The position numbers were made by a program, and so were the translations under genes. Source: Clostridia bacterium (GTDB taxonomy: Bacteria; Bacillota; Clostridia; TANB77; CAG-508). From it: a stretch of 62,725 bases of DNA. A model generated the notes under the pieces. It worked only from the letters and a program-made list of their open reading frames with translations, searched no databases and was not told where the DNA came from. The DNA lies in the NCBI GenBank assembly GCA_017437145.1, contig JAFSBT010000007.1:1-62725 (forward strand). The letters are read 5' to 3'. Each line of letters begins with the position of its first letter. Positions within the stretch are counted from its first letter, which is position 1. This document shows, in pieces, positions 17,222 to 27,087 of this stretch.

Positions 17222-17345
17222 GAGGTGAGAGGTGAGATGTTAGAGGTGGGAAACCAATTAACATTAAACCTTAGGTAAAATATTAAGAAGAAGTTAGATG
17301 TTTAGTTGAGAGTACAAGTTCTCATTTCTCACATCTCACTTCATG
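17222..17345. repeat. Imperfect palindrome of GAGGTGAGAGGTGAGATG type
   Basis: GAGGTGAGAGGTGAGATGTTAG on the left mirrors CTCATTTCTCACATCTCACTTC on the right across about 75 bases that include further complementary repeats. It fills the rpsZ-rpsH gap. It resembles simple-sequence inverted segments near 23620-23750 and 25371-25413. Confidence 0.6.
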
Positions 17346-17371
17346 AAAAAGAAAAGGAGGAAGAAATATAA

Positions 17372-17770
17372 ATGAACACTACTGATCCAATAGCAGATAT
17401 GCTAACAAGAATTAGAAATGCAAATAGTGAAAAAATAAAAACTGTAGATATACCTGCATCTAACATGAAAAAATCTATAGCAGAAATTTTATTTAGTGAA
17501 GGATATATCAAATCTTATGAAGAGATAAGTACAGAAAATCAAGGAATTATTAGAATAAGCCTAAAATATACAGAAAAAGGACAAAAAGTAATTTCTGGAT
17601 TAAAAAGAATAAGCAAACCAGGATTAAGAATATATGCTTCTAAGGATGAATTACCAAAAGTATTAAATGGATTAGGAATAGCATTAATATCAACATCAAA
17701 AGGTATAGTTACAGATAAAAAAGCAAGAGAATTAGGTGTTGGTGGAGAAGTATTAGCATACATATGGTAA
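17372..17770 (+). CDS. rpsH: Ribosomal protein uS8
   Basis: 132 aa, normal. [15 protein letters not shown] at the start, and [19 protein letters not shown] before the GGEVLAYIW end. Central 16S-binding protein and, in E. coli, the translational repressor of the spc operon. AAGGAGG upstream. Confidence 0.98.
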   Translation: MNTTDPIADMLTRIRNANSEKIKTVDIPASNMKKSIAEILFSEGYIKSYEEISTENQGIIRISLKYTEKGQKVISGLKRISKPGLRIYASKDELPKVLNGLGIALISTSKGIVTDKKARELGVGGEVLAYIW

Positions 17771-17836
17771 TCTCAAACTTGCATTAGCAAAAATTATGAA
17801 TTGATAGTATAGAGATATTTTAGAAAGGAGAAAAAT

Positions 17837-18373
17837 ATGTCAAGAATAGGAAATAAACCAATTACAGTTCCAGAAGGCGTAGAGGTTAAAATAGAAGGTC
17901 AAAAAGTTACTGTAAAAGGAACAAAAGGAACATTAGAAAAAGTAATGCATGAAAACATGAAGATAACATTAGAAAATAATGTTATAACAGTAACAAGACC
18001 AAACGATGAACCTTTAAATAGAAGCTTACATGGATTAACAAGAACATTAATCAACAATATGATTGAAGGTGTTTCTAAAGAATTCAGTAAAGAATTACAA
18101 ATAAATGGTGTAGGATATAGAGCATCTAAACAAGGAAAAACTTTAGTACTTAATTTAGGTTATTCACATCCTGTAAAAATGGATGAACCAGAAGGAATTA
18201 CCTTTGATGTTCCAAATGCTAACCAAATTATAGTAAGAGGTATAGATAAAGAATTAGTAGGACAAATGGCAGCGGTTATAAGAACAAAAAGACCTCCTGA
18301 AGTATATAGAGGAAAAGGTATTAAATATGCTGATGAACATATTAGACGTAAAGTTGGTAAGACAGGTAAATAA
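17837..18373 (+). CDS. rplF: Ribosomal protein uL6
   Basis: 178 aa, normal. [16 protein letters not shown] start; C-terminal [21 protein letters not shown] is the L6 signature near the factor-binding site. AAAGGAG upstream. Confidence 0.98.
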   Translation: MSRIGNKPITVPEGVEVKIEGQKVTVKGTKGTLEKVMHENMKITLENNVITVTRPNDEPLNRSLHGLTRTLINNMIEGVSKEFSKELQINGVGYRASKQGKTLVLNLGYSHPVKMDEPEGITFDVPNANQIIVRGIDKELVGQMAAVIRTKRPPEVYRGKGIKYADEHIRRKVGKTGK

Positions 18374-18479
18374 TTAAAAATGAAAAATTAACAGTTAATA
18401 AATAATGAAAGTTTTTGTCATAACTTGACAAAAACTAACAAAAATTATTCATTATTCACTATTAACTATTCATTAAAAA
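18374..18479. repeat. Inverted repeat segment between rplF and rplR
   Basis: AATGAAAAATTAACAGTTAA on the left mirrors TTAACTATTCATT on the right, and AGTTTTTGTCA / TGACAAAAACT (18410-18434) forms a perfect 11-bp inner stem. The TTCATTATTCACTATT units are the complement of the GAATAGTGAATAGT units seen elsewhere in the window. Confidence 0.65.
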
Positions 18480-18499
18480 AGAAAGGAGATTATTCTAGA

Positions 18500-18859
18500 A
18501 TGATTACTAAAACAAATAGAGATTTAGAAAGAACAAGAAGACATAAAAGAGTTCGTACAAAAATAAGTGGTACAGCAGAATGTCCAAGACTATGTGTTTA
18601 TAGAAGTAATACAAATTTATATGCTCAAATAATTGATGATACTGAAGGCAAAACTTTAGTAAGCGCTTCTACATTAGATAAAGAAGTTAAAACAAAAAAA
18701 TCTAATAAAGAAGCTGCGAAAGAAGTTGGAGCTTTAGTAGCAAAAAGAGCTATAGAAAAAAATATAAAAACAGTAGTTTATGATAGAGGTGGATACGTTT
18801 ATCATGGTATTGTAAAAGAATTAGCAGATGCTGCAAGAGAAGCAGGATTAGTATTTTAA
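18500..18859 (+). CDS. rplR: Ribosomal protein uL18
   Basis: 119 aa from ATG 18500, after AAAGGAG; upstream in-frame codons lie in the inverted repeat segment. [18 protein letters not shown] and [24 protein letters not shown] are standard. Binds 5S rRNA with L5. Confidence 0.97.
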   Translation: MITKTNRDLERTRRHKRVRTKISGTAECPRLCVYRSNTNLYAQIIDDTEGKTLVSASTLDKEVKTKKSNKEAAKEVGALVAKRAIEKNIKTVVYDRGGYVYHGIVKELADAAREAGLVF

Positions 18860-18896
18860 TAATAGAACATTTTAGAAGGAGGGAAAAGATAACTAA

Positions 18897-19385
18897 ATGG
18901 AAGAACAATCAGTAGAATTAAAAGAGAAAGTTGTAGCTATTAACAGAGTTGCAAAAGTTGTTAAAGGTGGTAGAAATTTCAGATTTAGTGCTGTAGTTGT
19001 TGTTGGAGATGAAAATGGTCATGTAGGTATAGGAAATGGAAAAGCAGCAGAAGTTCCAGATGCTATAAAAAAAGCTATAGAAAATGCTAAGAAAAACTTA
19101 ATAGAAGTACCTATTGTTGGAACAACAATACCACACGAATATATAGGAACATTTGGTTCTGCAAGTGTATTATTAAAACCAGGAGCAGAAGGTTCTGGAC
19201 TTATTGCAGGAGGAAGTGTAAGACCAATATTAGAATTAGCTGGATATAGAGATATAAAAACAAAAATAATTGGAACAAACAATCCAAGAAATGTTGGTTA
19301 TGCAACAATAAACGCATTAGAAAATATGGCAACAGCAGAACAAATTGCTAAAAAAAGAGGAAAAAAAGTTGAAGAAATAGTTTAA
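18897..19385 (+). CDS. rpsE: Ribosomal protein uS5
   Basis: 162 aa, normal. The N-terminal dsRBD-like core with [17 protein letters not shown] is followed by the loop [17 protein letters not shown] and [20 protein letters not shown]. Part of the mRNA entry site and important for fidelity. The 55 bases after it lead straight to rplO; rpmD, usually found here, is missing. Confidence 0.98.
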   Translation: MEEQSVELKEKVVAINRVAKVVKGGRNFRFSAVVVVGDENGHVGIGNGKAAEVPDAIKKAIENAKKNLIEVPIVGTTIPHEYIGTFGSASVLLKPGAEGSGLIAGGSVRPILELAGYRDIKTKIIGTNNPRNVGYATINALENMATAEQIAKKRGKKVEEIV

Positions 19386-19440
19386 TTTAAACTTTAGCTA
19401 TAGAATTCGTAAGATTAATTTTGAAGGAGGGGAAACATAA

Positions 19441-19875
19441 ATGGAATTAGGTAATATAAAAGCTTCACAAGAAAGAACTGCAAAAAAAAGAGTAGGTCGT
19501 GGAACTGGATCTGGTTTAGGAAAAACATCTGGTAGAGGACATAAAGGTCAAAAAGCAAGATCAGGTGGAGGAGTTAGACGTGGATTCGAAGGAGGTCAAA
19601 CACCTTTATATAGAAGATTACCAAAAAGAGGATTTAAAAATATAAATTCTAAAACATATACAGAAGTAACTTTAACAATGCTTAACAAATCAAAAGCAGA
19701 AGAAGTTACAGCTGAATCTTTAATTGCAGAAAGAATAATAAGAAAAGCTAATGACGGTATAGTTATATTAGGAACAGGAAGTTTAGATAAAAAATTAACT
19801 GTTAAGGCTAATAGATTTACTGCAACAGCAAAAGAAAAAATTGAAGCCGTTGGTGGAAAAGTAGAGGTGATATAG
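19441..19875 (+). CDS. rplO: Ribosomal protein uL15
   Basis: 144 aa, normal. [19 protein letters not shown] and [21 protein letters not shown] are hallmark. Late 50S assembly protein. GAAGGAGGGG upstream. Its stop is one base from the secY GTG. Confidence 0.98.
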   Translation: MELGNIKASQERTAKKRVGRGTGSGLGKTSGRGHKGQKARSGGGVRRGFEGGQTPLYRRLPKRGFKNINSKTYTEVTLTMLNKSKAEEVTAESLIAERIIRKANDGIVILGTGSLDKKLTVKANRFTATAKEKIEAVGGKVEVI

Positions 19876-19876
19876 A

Positions 19877-21214
19877 GTGTTTAAAACAATAAAAAATGCT
19901 TTAAAAACTCCAGACATAAGAAAAAGATTAATGTATACATTATTATTAATTGTCATTTTTAGATTCGGATGTCATATAACTGTACCTGGTGTTGATAGTT
20001 TAGCATTAGGAGAACTAGCTAAACAATCAACTCAGAGTATAGCAGGTTTTATAGATTTAATATCTGGTGGGGCGTTTTCAAATTTTTCTATATTTGCAAT
20101 GTCAATATCACCATATATTACAGCATCAATTGTAATTCAATTATTAGGAATGGTAATTCCTTCTTTAGAAAAGCTTGTTAAAGAAGGAGGAGAAGAAGGT
20201 AAAGCTAAAATAAATAAATACACTAAAATTCTTACTCTAGTTCTTGCTTTAGTAGAATCTATAGGAATTTATTTATCATACAGTAATAGCTACTCAGCTT
20301 TTGGAGTATTTATAAATCCTGGATTTAAAACAGGAATGTTAGTTGTACTTTCTTTAGTAGCTGGAACAGCATTTTTAATGTGGCTAGGTGAACAAATTAC
20401 TAATAAAGGTATAGGTAATGGAATTTCAATGCTTATATTTGTTGGTATAATTGCTTCACTTCCAGATGCGTTAAGAACACTTTATGGATTAGTTACAGCC
20501 GGAGGATTTAATACAGCAGGATTCTTAATAGCATTAGCAATTCTTGTAGGTGCTTTTGCATTAGTTGCAGCAGTTGTTTTTGTACAACAAGCTGAAAGAA
20601 GAGTTCCTGTTCAATATGCAAAAAAAGTAGTTGGAAGAAAAATGTATGGAGGACAAAATACACATATCCCGCTAAAATTAGCTATGGCAGGAGTTATACC
20701 AGTTATTTTTGCATCATCATTTTTAACATTTCCAGCAATGATTATTTCAATGTTTAATGCAAATATAGCTTCAGAAACAGGATTTTGGTCAGTAATATAT
20801 AAATTCTCAATTGCAACATCAACATCTCAAGGTATTCATTGGGGATATACAATTGCAAACGCTATAGTATATTTATTATTGATTTTAGGATTTACATTCT
20901 TTTACACATATGCAACATTTAATCCTGCAGAGGTATCAAATAATATAAAGAAAAATGGAGGATTTATACCAGGAATAAGAGCTGGAAAGCCTACAATTGA
21001 ATATATATCTTCTATTTTAGGAAAATTAACTTGGTTTGGAGGTTTATTCCTAAGTGCAATAGCTATTCTTCCAATGTTAATGAGATTTACACCTATAGAA
21101 GGATTAACTTTTGGAGGAACATCTATACTTATTGTTGTAGGTGTTGCATTAGAAACAATACAACAATTAGAATCAAGATTAGTAATGAGACATTATAAAG
21201 GATTTTTAGAGTAA
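19877..21214 (+). CDS. secY: Protein translocase subunit SecY
   Basis: 445 aa with ten TM segments. Start GTG (MFKTIKNALKTPDIRKRL), coupled to rplO by the GAGGTGA inside that gene. Plug region GGAFSNFSIFAMSISPYI and the cytoplasmic loop QQAERRVPVQYAKK (ribosome/SecA contact) are clear. Core channel of the Sec pathway in the cytoplasmic membrane. Confidence 0.98.
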   Translation: MFKTIKNALKTPDIRKRLMYTLLLIVIFRFGCHITVPGVDSLALGELAKQSTQSIAGFIDLISGGAFSNFSIFAMSISPYITASIVIQLLGMVIPSLEKLVKEGGEEGKAKINKYTKILTLVLALVESIGIYLSYSNSYSAFGVFINPGFKTGMLVVLSLVAGTAFLMWLGEQITNKGIGNGISMLIFVGIIASLPDALRTLYGLVTAGGFNTAGFLIALAILVGAFALVAAVVFVQQAERRVPVQYAKKVVGRKMYGGQNTHIPLKLAMAGVIPVIFASSFLTFPAMIISMFNANIASETGFWSVIYKFSIATSTSQGIHWGYTIANAIVYLLLILGFTFFYTYATFNPAEVSNNIKKNGGFIPGIRAGKPTIEYISSILGKLTWFGGLFLSAIAILPMLMRFTPIEGLTFGGTSILIVVGVALETIQQLESRLVMRHYKGFLE

Positions 21215-21338
21215 AACGAATGAAAAGCGGTGTCTTGCACATTTTGAATTGCAACAAAAATTTTTCGATGTATAAACATACACCTGCAAATTTTATGTTG
21301 CATTCAAAATGCACAATATACCACTTTTGCTTCGTTTT
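21213..21338 (-). repeat. Long covarying hairpin element, copy D
   Basis: AAAACGAATGAAAAG (21213-21227) pairs with CTTTTGCTTCGTTTT (21324-21338) except for the conserved G:G (21222/21329; C:C on the minus strand) and an adjacent T:C. Minus-strand interior: TGGTATATTGTGCATTTT on the left and AAAATGTGCAAGACACCG on the right, as in copy C. Overlaps the secY stop codon. Confidence 0.85.
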
Positions 21339-21404
21339 TTATTAATGTAAATAAAAAAATATTGTAGGGGTGGTTATTACTATCCAAAAAACATATAAAT
21401 TTAA

Positions 21405-21522
21405 AACAAATCAAAAGCGAGTATTACGAGGAAAACGAACGATAAATTTTGAAATTGTACATAGGTACATTGAAAAATTTAGAGTGAAGTTTGACAAAGT
21501 AAGACGAAGGTTTTCATTTGTT
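21405..21522 (+). repeat. Long covarying hairpin element, copy E
   Basis: AACAAATCAAAA (21405-21416) pairs with TTTTCATTTGTT (21511-21522) with the C:C mismatch at 21412/21515. Interior loops CGAGTATTACGAGG and GACAAAGTAAGACGAAG; tip TTGTACATAGGTACAT. Sits 67 bases after copy D, in opposite orientation, and ends 18 bases before adk. Confidence 0.87.
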
Positions 21523-21539
21523 GATAAGGGGGAAAAATT

Positions 21540-22184
21540 ATGTATATAGTACTACTAGGAGCACCAGGTAGCGGAAAAGGAACAGCAGGGAAAGTATTAG
21601 CAGAAGATTTAAAATTAGCACATATATCAACAGGAGATATTTTTAGAGAGAATTTAAAAAATGAAACAGAATTAGGAAAAGAAGCTAAAGTTTATATGGA
21701 TAAAGGTGAATTAGTTCCAGACGAAGTTACAATAAAAATGATTGAAAAAAGATTACAAGAAGATGATGTGAAAAATGGAGCAATTTTAGATGGATTTCCA
21801 AGAACAAAAGCTCAAGCAGAAAGTTTATCTAATATGATTAAAGTTGATATGGCATTAAATATAGATGTAGACTTTGATGAAATTGTTAGTAGAATTGCAA
21901 ATAGAAGAAGTTGTAGAGGATGTAGTGAAATATATAATGTAGTATTTAGTCCTTCAAAAGTAGAAGGAGTATGTGATAAATGTGGTGGAGAACTATATCA
22001 AAGAGAAGACCAAAAACCAGAAGTTGTAGAAAACAGATTAAAAGTATATAGTGAATCAGCACAAGAATTAATAAATTATTATGAAAAAGAAGGAATACTT
22101 TATAATGCAAAAGCAGGAGACAAAGTAGGAAAAACATCATATGATGTTGTAAAAGAAGTTGAAGAATACTTAAAAAATAATTAA
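21540..22184 (+). CDS. adk: Adenylate kinase
   Basis: 214 aa, normal. P-loop GAPGSGKGT (residues 7-15), DGFPRT, and a LID carrying CRGC..CDKC, the zinc-binding form usual in Gram-positives. Converts ATP and AMP to two ADP in the cytoplasm. Sits between secY and map as in most Firmicutes, but separated from secY by elements D and E. Confidence 0.98.
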   Translation: MYIVLLGAPGSGKGTAGKVLAEDLKLAHISTGDIFRENLKNETELGKEAKVYMDKGELVPDEVTIKMIEKRLQEDDVKNGAILDGFPRTKAQAESLSNMIKVDMALNIDVDFDEIVSRIANRRSCRGCSEIYNVVFSPSKVEGVCDKCGGELYQREDQKPEVVENRLKVYSESAQELINYYEKEGILYNAKAGDKVGKTSYDVVKEVEEYLKNN

Positions 22185-22195
22185 ATTAAAAACAA

Positions 22196-22261
22196 TGTAG
22201 GGGCTGGTCTTGACCAGACCGAATATAAGGATAAACGGGTCAGTCAAGACCGACCCGTACA
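22196..22261. repeat. TGTAGGGG palindromic repeats, inverted pair
   Basis: TGTAGGGGCTGGTCTTGACC followed by a second unit on the opposite strand (GGTCAGTCAAGACCGACCC GTACA). Both halves are hairpins and the pair forms a larger palindrome. The only copy of this family inside the ribosomal cluster. Confidence 0.85.
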
Positions 22262-22285
22262 AATAATATATGAGGAAATATAAAC

Positions 22286-23056
22286 ATGGTTACAATCAAA
22301 TCAAAAAGAGAAATTGAATTAATGAAAGAAGCTTGCAAAGTTGCTGCATTAGCGCAAAAAGCAGTTGAACAAGCTATTAGACCAGGGATTAGTACATATG
22401 AATTAGATATGATTGCTGAAAAAGTTATTAGAGATAACGGAGGAATTCCAGCAGAAAAAGGTTATCCAAGCGGAGAAAAAGGAATACCTAATTTCCCAGC
22501 TTCGATATGCTCTTCTGTAAATGATGAAGTAATACATGGAATTCCATCAAAAAAAGTTATCTTAAAAGAAGGAGACATAGTTAGTATTGATTTAGTGGCA
22601 TATAAAGATGGTTTTAATGGAGATTGTGCAAGAACATATACTGTAGGAGAAGCATCAGCTCCAACAAAGAGATTAATAGATATTACTAGACAAGCTTTCT
22701 TTGAGGGGTTAAAGTTTGCTAAAAAAGGATACAGAATAGGAGATGTATCTCACGCAATCGGAGAATTTGTAAATAAGAATGGCTATTCTGTAGTAAGAGA
22801 ATTTCAAGGACACGGAATTGGAAGACAAATGCATGAAGAACCAGGAATACCTAATTATGGTAAAGCAGGAAGAGGAATTAGGCTAGAACCAGGAATGACA
22901 TTAGCAATTGAACCAATGGTAATAATGGGAAATCCAGACATCCTACAATTAGATGATGGATGGACAATAGTTTCAAGAGATGGTACTTTAGCTGCGCATT
23001 ATGAAAATACAATTTTAATCACAGAAAAAGAACCAGAAGTATTGACAATATGCTAA
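22286..23056 (+). CDS. map: Methionine aminopeptidase, type I
   Basis: 256 aa. Metal ligands are recognisable: SIDLVAYKDGFNGDCART (two Asp), FQGHGIGRQMHEEPGIPNY (His) and the two late Glu (AIEPMV and YENTILIT). Removes the initiator Met from nascent proteins. AGGAAAT ribosome site, after the palindromic repeat. Confidence 0.97.
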   Translation: MVTIKSKREIELMKEACKVAALAQKAVEQAIRPGISTYELDMIAEKVIRDNGGIPAEKGYPSGEKGIPNFPASICSSVNDEVIHGIPSKKVILKEGDIVSIDLVAYKDGFNGDCARTYTVGEASAPTKRLIDITRQAFFEGLKFAKKGYRIGDVSHAIGEFVNKNGYSVVREFQGHGIGRQMHEEPGIPNYGKAGRGIRLEPGMTLAIEPMVIMGNPDILQLDDGWTIVSRDGTLAAHYENTILITEKEPEVLTIC

Positions 23057-23107
23057 GCATACGGTATAATATATTAGTTATTTTTAGTTTTATTAGGAGG
23101 TAATAAC

Positions 23108-23326
23108 TTGGCAAAGGAAGATGTAATAGAAGTTGAAGGTACAGTAATAGAAGCTTTACCTAACACAAATTTTAAAGTTGAACTAGAAAATGGACATCAA
23201 GTATTAGCACATATTTCAGGAAAACTTAGAATGAATTATATAAAAATACTTCCAGGAGACAAAGTAAAATTAGAACTATCTCCATATGATTTGACAAGAG
23301 GACGTATTACTTGGAGAGCTAAATAA
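23108..23326 (+). CDS. infA: Translation initiation factor IF-1
   Basis: 72 aa, exactly family length. TTG start ([18 protein letters not shown]) fixed by TAGGAGG 7 bases upstream. OB fold binding the 30S A site. Located between map and rpmJ as usual; no ylxR/L14e-like KOW gene is found between map and infA. Confidence 0.97.
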   Translation: MAKEDVIEVEGTVIEALPNTNFKVELENGHQVLAHISGKLRMNYIKILPGDKVKLELSPYDLTRGRITWRAK

Positions 23327-23356
23327 AAGATAATAAATAAAACAGAGGTGAAAAAA

Positions 23357-23470
23357 ATGAAAGTAAGACCATCAGTTAAAAAAATGTGTGAAAAATGCAA
23401 AGTAATAAAAAGAAAAGGTATTACTAGGGTTATTTGTGAAAATCCAAAACACAAACAAAGACAAGGTTAA
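23357..23470 (+). CDS. rpmJ: Ribosomal protein bL36
   Basis: 37 aa: [20 protein letters not shown] then [17 protein letters not shown]. The C..C..C..H set forms the zinc knuckle of the C+ type L36. AGAGGTG upstream. Placed between infA and rpsM as is universal. Confidence 0.97.
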   Translation: MKVRPSVKKMCEKCKVIKRKGITRVICENPKHKQRQG

Positions 23471-23802
23471 TTAAAACCTTATATTAATTTTGCTAATAAT
23501 ATAAATAGAGTAGCGGCTGCCCTAAAATATAATTTTAGGGAAATACCTATTTTTATTTATTAAAATATATAAACAATCCAGTTTAACTACATTTCAAATT
23601 TACTAGTTAAACTACAAAAAAAGATTAATGGTATTTTGAATTTTGTAATTGGTAGTTGGTAGTTAGACGTATAGAGTAATTCTTCAAAGAATTTCTAAAT
23701 ATACCAAACTCTAAACTCCAAACGCTAAATACAATTATTTATTAATCTAAACAACTATAGTTAAGACTAAAATAAAAATATTTTGAAGAGGTGAAAAAAT
23801 TT
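23471..23802. repeat. Intergenic stretch with inverted simple-sequence segment
   Basis: 332 bases without a gene. Contains a perfect stem CCCTAAAAT / ATTTTAGGG (23520-23540) and a long imperfect palindrome (about 23623-23745) whose ends GATTAAT / ATTAATC pair and whose arms hold GGTAGTTGGTAGTTAG against CTAAATATACCAAACTCTAA. No promoter that I trust and no open frame. Confidence 0.55.
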
Positions 23803-24165
23803 ATGGCTCGTATAGCAGGTATAGACTTACCAAAAGAAAAGAGAGTTGAAATAGGACTAACATATATCTATGGAATAGGTAGAACAAGTTCTAACAAAAT
23901 TCTTTCAGAAGCAGGAGTAAGTCCAGATATTAGAGTAAAAGATTTAACAGATGAGCAAGTAGGTAGCATAAGAAAAGCTATGGAAAACTATAAAGTTGAA
24001 GGTGACTTAAGACGTGAAGTTGCTCTTAACATTAAAAGACTTACAGAAATTGGATGCTACAGAGGAATGAGACATAGAAGAAGCTTACCAGTTAGAGGAC
24101 AAAGAACAAAAACAAATGCTAGAACAAGAAAAGGTCCAAGAAAATTAGTAAGCAAAAAGAAATAA
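23803..24165 (+). CDS. rpsM: Ribosomal protein uS13
   Basis: 120 aa from ATG 23803, 9 bases after GAGGTG; an upstream TTG gives a four-residue longer form not needed. [24 protein letters not shown] and [24 protein letters not shown] are typical (split here). 30S head, contacts P-site tRNA. Confidence 0.97.
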   Translation: MARIAGIDLPKEKRVEIGLTYIYGIGRTSSNKILSEAGVSPDIRVKDLTDEQVGSIRKAMENYKVEGDLRREVALNIKRLTEIGCYRGMRHRRSLPVRGQRTKTNARTRKGPRKLVSKKK

Positions 24166-24280
24166 ATTAGAGTTTAGAGTTTAGTGTTTGGATTTTGGAA
24201 TTTAAATAAAAAAGTTCAAGTAAAAAATATTAAAAACTAAACAGAACAATACTCAGAATAAGGAAGGAGTAAAAATAAAA

Positions 24281-24676
24281 ATGGCTAAAGTTGCAACAAA
24301 AAAAGTAACTAGAAGAAGAGATAGAAAAAACATTGAAAAAGGAGCTGCACATATTCATTCTAGTTTTAATAATACAATTGTTACAATAACTGATGAAAAA
24401 GGAAATGCAATTGCTTGGGCAAGTGCTGGAGAATTAGGATTTAAAGGTTCTAGAAAAAGCACACCATTTGCTGCAGGAGAAGCTGCATTAACAGCTGCAA
24501 AAGCAGGTATGGAGCATGGATTAAAATCAGTAGAAGTATATGTTAAAGGACCAGGTTCTGGACGTGAAGCTGCAATAAGATCACTTCAAACAGCTGGTTT
24601 AGAGATTAGCATGATTAAAGATGTAACACCAATACCACATAATGGATGTAGACCACCAAAAAGAAGAAGAGTATAA
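24281..24676 (+). CDS. rpsK: Ribosomal protein uS11
   Basis: 131 aa. [20 protein letters not shown] and the C-terminal [18 protein letters not shown] are diagnostic. 30S platform near the E site. GGAAGGAG upstream. The 115-base gap before it contains TTTAGAGTTTAGTGTTTGG-type simple sequence. Confidence 0.98.
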   Translation: MAKVATKKVTRRRDRKNIEKGAAHIHSSFNNTIVTITDEKGNAIAWASAGELGFKGSRKSTPFAAGEAALTAAKAGMEHGLKSVEVYVKGPGSGREAAIRSLQTAGLEISMIKDVTPIPHNGCRPPKRRRV

Positions 24677-24738
24677 TAATCTAATAAAAAGTGGAGAATA
24701 CAAAATATATTGTATTTTGAAGAAAGGAGAAAAGACAT

Positions 24739-25365
24739 ATGTCAAGATATAAAGATGAACAATGTCGTATATGCCGTAGAGAAGGACAAAAATTGTTCTT
24801 AAAAGGTTCAAGATGTTATTCAGATAAATGTAGTATAGTTAGAAGAAACTATGCTCCAGGTGAACATGGACAAGGAAAGAAAAAACTTTCTGAATACGGT
24901 ACACAATTAAGAGAAAAACAAAAAACAAAATCATTTTACGGAGTAGGAGAAAAACAATTTAGAAAATACTTCGCAATGGCTGAAAATAAAAAAGGTATTA
25001 CTGGTGAAGTATTACTTCAAATATTAGAAAGCAGATTAGATAATGTAATATACAGATTAGGATTTGGTAGTTCAAGAGCACAAGCAAGACAACTTGTAAA
25101 CCATGGACACTTTGAAGTAAATGGTAAAAAAGTTAACATACCATCTTATTTAGTAAAAGCAGGAGATGTTATAGCTGTTAGAGAAATAAAGAAAGATAGC
25201 AAAATAATTAAAGAAAATGCTGAAGTAAACAGCAGCAAACCAATTCCAGAATGGTTAGAAAAAGATAACGAAAAATTAAACGCAAAAGTTATCAGATTAG
25301 CATCTAGAGAAGATGTTGATTTACCAGTTGAGGAACATTTAATTGTTGAGTTATATTCTAAATAG
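24739..25365 (+). CDS. rpsD: Ribosomal protein uS4
   Basis: 208 aa, normal. N-terminal zinc site [17 protein letters not shown] is present (the C+ form), and the S4 RNA-binding domain starts at [18 protein letters not shown]. Primary 16S binder. Some Firmicutes keep rpsD elsewhere; here it is in the alpha cluster. Confidence 0.98.
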   Translation: MSRYKDEQCRICRREGQKLFLKGSRCYSDKCSIVRRNYAPGEHGQGKKKLSEYGTQLREKQKTKSFYGVGEKQFRKYFAMAENKKGITGEVLLQILESRLDNVIYRLGFGSSRAQARQLVNHGHFEVNGKKVNIPSYLVKAGDVIAVREIKKDSKIIKENAEVNSSKPIPEWLEKDNEKLNAKVIRLASREDVDLPVEEHLIVELYSK

Positions 25366-25370
25366 TAAAT

Positions 25371-25413
25371 AGAAATTAGAAGTTAGAGTTTCTAATATCT
25401 AACATCTAAATTA
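25371..25413. repeat. Imperfect hairpin of GTTAGAAGTTAGAG type before rpoA
   Basis: TTAGAAGTTAGAG pairs imperfectly with CTAATATCTAACATCTAA a few bases later, just upstream of the rpoA AGGAGG. Same style of sequence as the rpsZ-rpsH and rpmJ-rpsM gaps. Confidence 0.55.
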
Positions 25414-25429
25414 GGAGGTTAAAAAATAA

Positions 25430-26377
25430 ATGATTGAATTTGAAAAACCAAATATAGAATGTCTAGCAGTAAATGATAACGAAAATTATGCAAAATTTGT
25501 ATGTGAGCCATTAGAGCGTGGATATGGAATGACAATAGGAAATTCTTTAAGAAGAATTTTACTATCATCATTACCAGGAGCTGCAATTACAAGTGTAAAA
25601 ATTGATGGAGTAGTACATGAATTTTCTACAATACCAAATGTAGTTGAAGATGTTCCTGAAATAATTGTTAATTTAAAAAGTGTAAGATTAAAAATGCACG
25701 ATAATGAACAAAAAACAATTAGAATTGACGTTAAAAAAGAAGGCGAAGTTACTGCAGGAGATATTATTACAGATTCAACAATAGAAATATTAAATCCAGA
25801 ATTACATATTGCAACTGTTGCTGAAGGTGGACATTTAACAATGGAAATGACAGTTGATAAAGGAAGAGGATACAACGTTGCTGAAAAAAATAAAGAATTA
25901 AATCAAGCTGTAGACGTTCTTCCAATCGACTCTATATTTACTCCTGTTAAAAAAGTAAACTATTCAGTTGAAAACACAAGAGTAGGTCAAACTGTTGATT
26001 ATGATAAATTAACAATAGAAGTTTGGACAGATGGAAGCTTAAAAGCATATGAAGCAATTAGCTTAGCAGCTAAAGTTATGACTGGACATTTAGATTTATT
26101 TATCGACTTATCTGAAACAGCAAGAAATACACAAGTAATGGTTGAAAAAGAAGAATCTAAAAAAGAAAAAGTTTTAGAAATGCAAATAGAAGATTTAGAA
26201 TTATCTGTAAGATCATATAATTGTTTAAAGAGAGCTGGAATTGCTACAGTTGAAGACTTAGCAAACAGAACAGAAGCTGATATGATGAAAGTAAGAAATT
26301 TAGGTAAAAAATCTTTAGATGAAGTAATTAATAAATTACATTCATTAGGATTGGATTTCATAAAAGAAGAAGAATAA
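25430..26377 (+). CDS. rpoA: RNA polymerase alpha subunit
   Basis: 315 aa, normal. N-terminal dimerisation domain with [21 protein letters not shown] and C-terminal domain ([29 protein letters not shown]) that binds UP elements and activators. AGGAGG upstream; rplQ follows by 15 bases. Confidence 0.98.
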   Translation: MIEFEKPNIECLAVNDNENYAKFVCEPLERGYGMTIGNSLRRILLSSLPGAAITSVKIDGVVHEFSTIPNVVEDVPEIIVNLKSVRLKMHDNEQKTIRIDVKKEGEVTAGDIITDSTIEILNPELHIATVAEGGHLTMEMTVDKGRGYNVAEKNKELNQAVDVLPIDSIFTPVKKVNYSVENTRVGQTVDYDKLTIEVWTDGSLKAYEAISLAAKVMTGHLDLFIDLSETARNTQVMVEKEESKKEKVLEMQIEDLELSVRSYNCLKRAGIATVEDLANRTEADMMKVRNLGKKSLDEVINKLHSLGLDFIKEEE

Positions 26378-26392
26378 AGGAAGGTGAAAGAA

Positions 26393-26917
26393 TTGGCTGG
26401 ACACAGAAAACTTGGAAAACCAACTGATCAAAGATTAGCAATGTTAAAAAATCAAACAACTGATTTATTAGTACATGGAAAAATAGAAACTACAGAAGCA
26501 AGAGCTAAAGAAGTTAGCTCTATAGCAGAATCTTTAATAGCTTTAGCAATTAAAGAAAAAGATAATTTTGAAACTGTAGAAGTTAAAATAAAAAAAGCTA
26601 AATTAGACAGCAAAGGAAATAAAGAAACAGAAAAAGTAACAAGTAAAAATGGTAAAGAATATTTAAGAGTTGTTAAAGAAGAAGTAACTGAAAGTAGAAA
26701 AAAAGATATGCCTTCAAGATTAAGCGCTAGAAGAAAAATAATGGCTAAAACAAACAAAGTTAAAGATTCTGAAGGAAACAACATTGATTTACCAGCAAAA
26801 TTATTTGGTGAAATAGCTGAAAAATATGCTACAAGACAAGGTGGATACACAAGAATATTAAAAATGGGACCTAGAAAAGGTGACAATGCTGAAAAAGTAA
26901 TATTACAATTAGTATAA
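26393..26917 (+). CDS. rplQ: Ribosomal protein bL17 with internal insertion
   Basis: 174 aa against about 115-130 in most bacteria. TTG start chosen because the family begins [13 protein letters not shown] and AAGGAAGGTG lies just before it. Residues 1-60 and about 120-174 are ordinary L17; residues about 62-115 are a Lys/Glu-rich insertion between the usual helix and the GGYTRI segment. Longer L17 forms occur in some Clostridia. Sits near the tunnel exit. Last gene of the cluster. Confidence 0.95.
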   Translation: MAGHRKLGKPTDQRLAMLKNQTTDLLVHGKIETTEARAKEVSSIAESLIALAIKEKDNFETVEVKIKKAKLDSKGNKETEKVTSKNGKEYLRVVKEEVTESRKKDMPSRLSARRKIMAKTNKVKDSEGNNIDLPAKLFGEIAEKYATRQGGYTRILKMGPRKGDNAEKVILQLV

Positions 26918-26938
26918 TAAAAAATTATAATAAAAAGG

Positions 26939-26967
26939 GCAATGCAAAATAAGCGTTGCTTTTTTTA
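26939..26967 (+). terminator. Terminator of the ribosomal cluster
   Basis: GCAATGC / GCGTTGC stem (one G:U) with a seven-base loop followed by seven T. Ends the rpsJ-rplQ unit. Confidence 0.85.
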
Positions 26968-26990
26968 TTGTAATAATTTAAATATTATGT

Positions 26991-27060
26991 TGTAGGGGCG
27001 ACCATTGGTCGTCCGTAATAAATAATTGCATTTTTCGGACGTGCAATGCACGCCCCTACA
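26991..27060. repeat. TGTAGGGG palindromic repeats, inverted pair
   Basis: TGTAGGGGCGACCATTGGTC on the left and GGACGTGCAATGCACG then CCCCTACA on the right, two hairpin units in opposite orientation. The two cores differ but each is self-complementary. Confidence 0.88.
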
Positions 27061-27087
27061 AATGTAATAAAAATATAAAGGAGCAAA

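Noticed and set aside
22196..22261. Palindrome pair as an insertion sequence
   Set aside because: No transposase or room for one lies between the arms.
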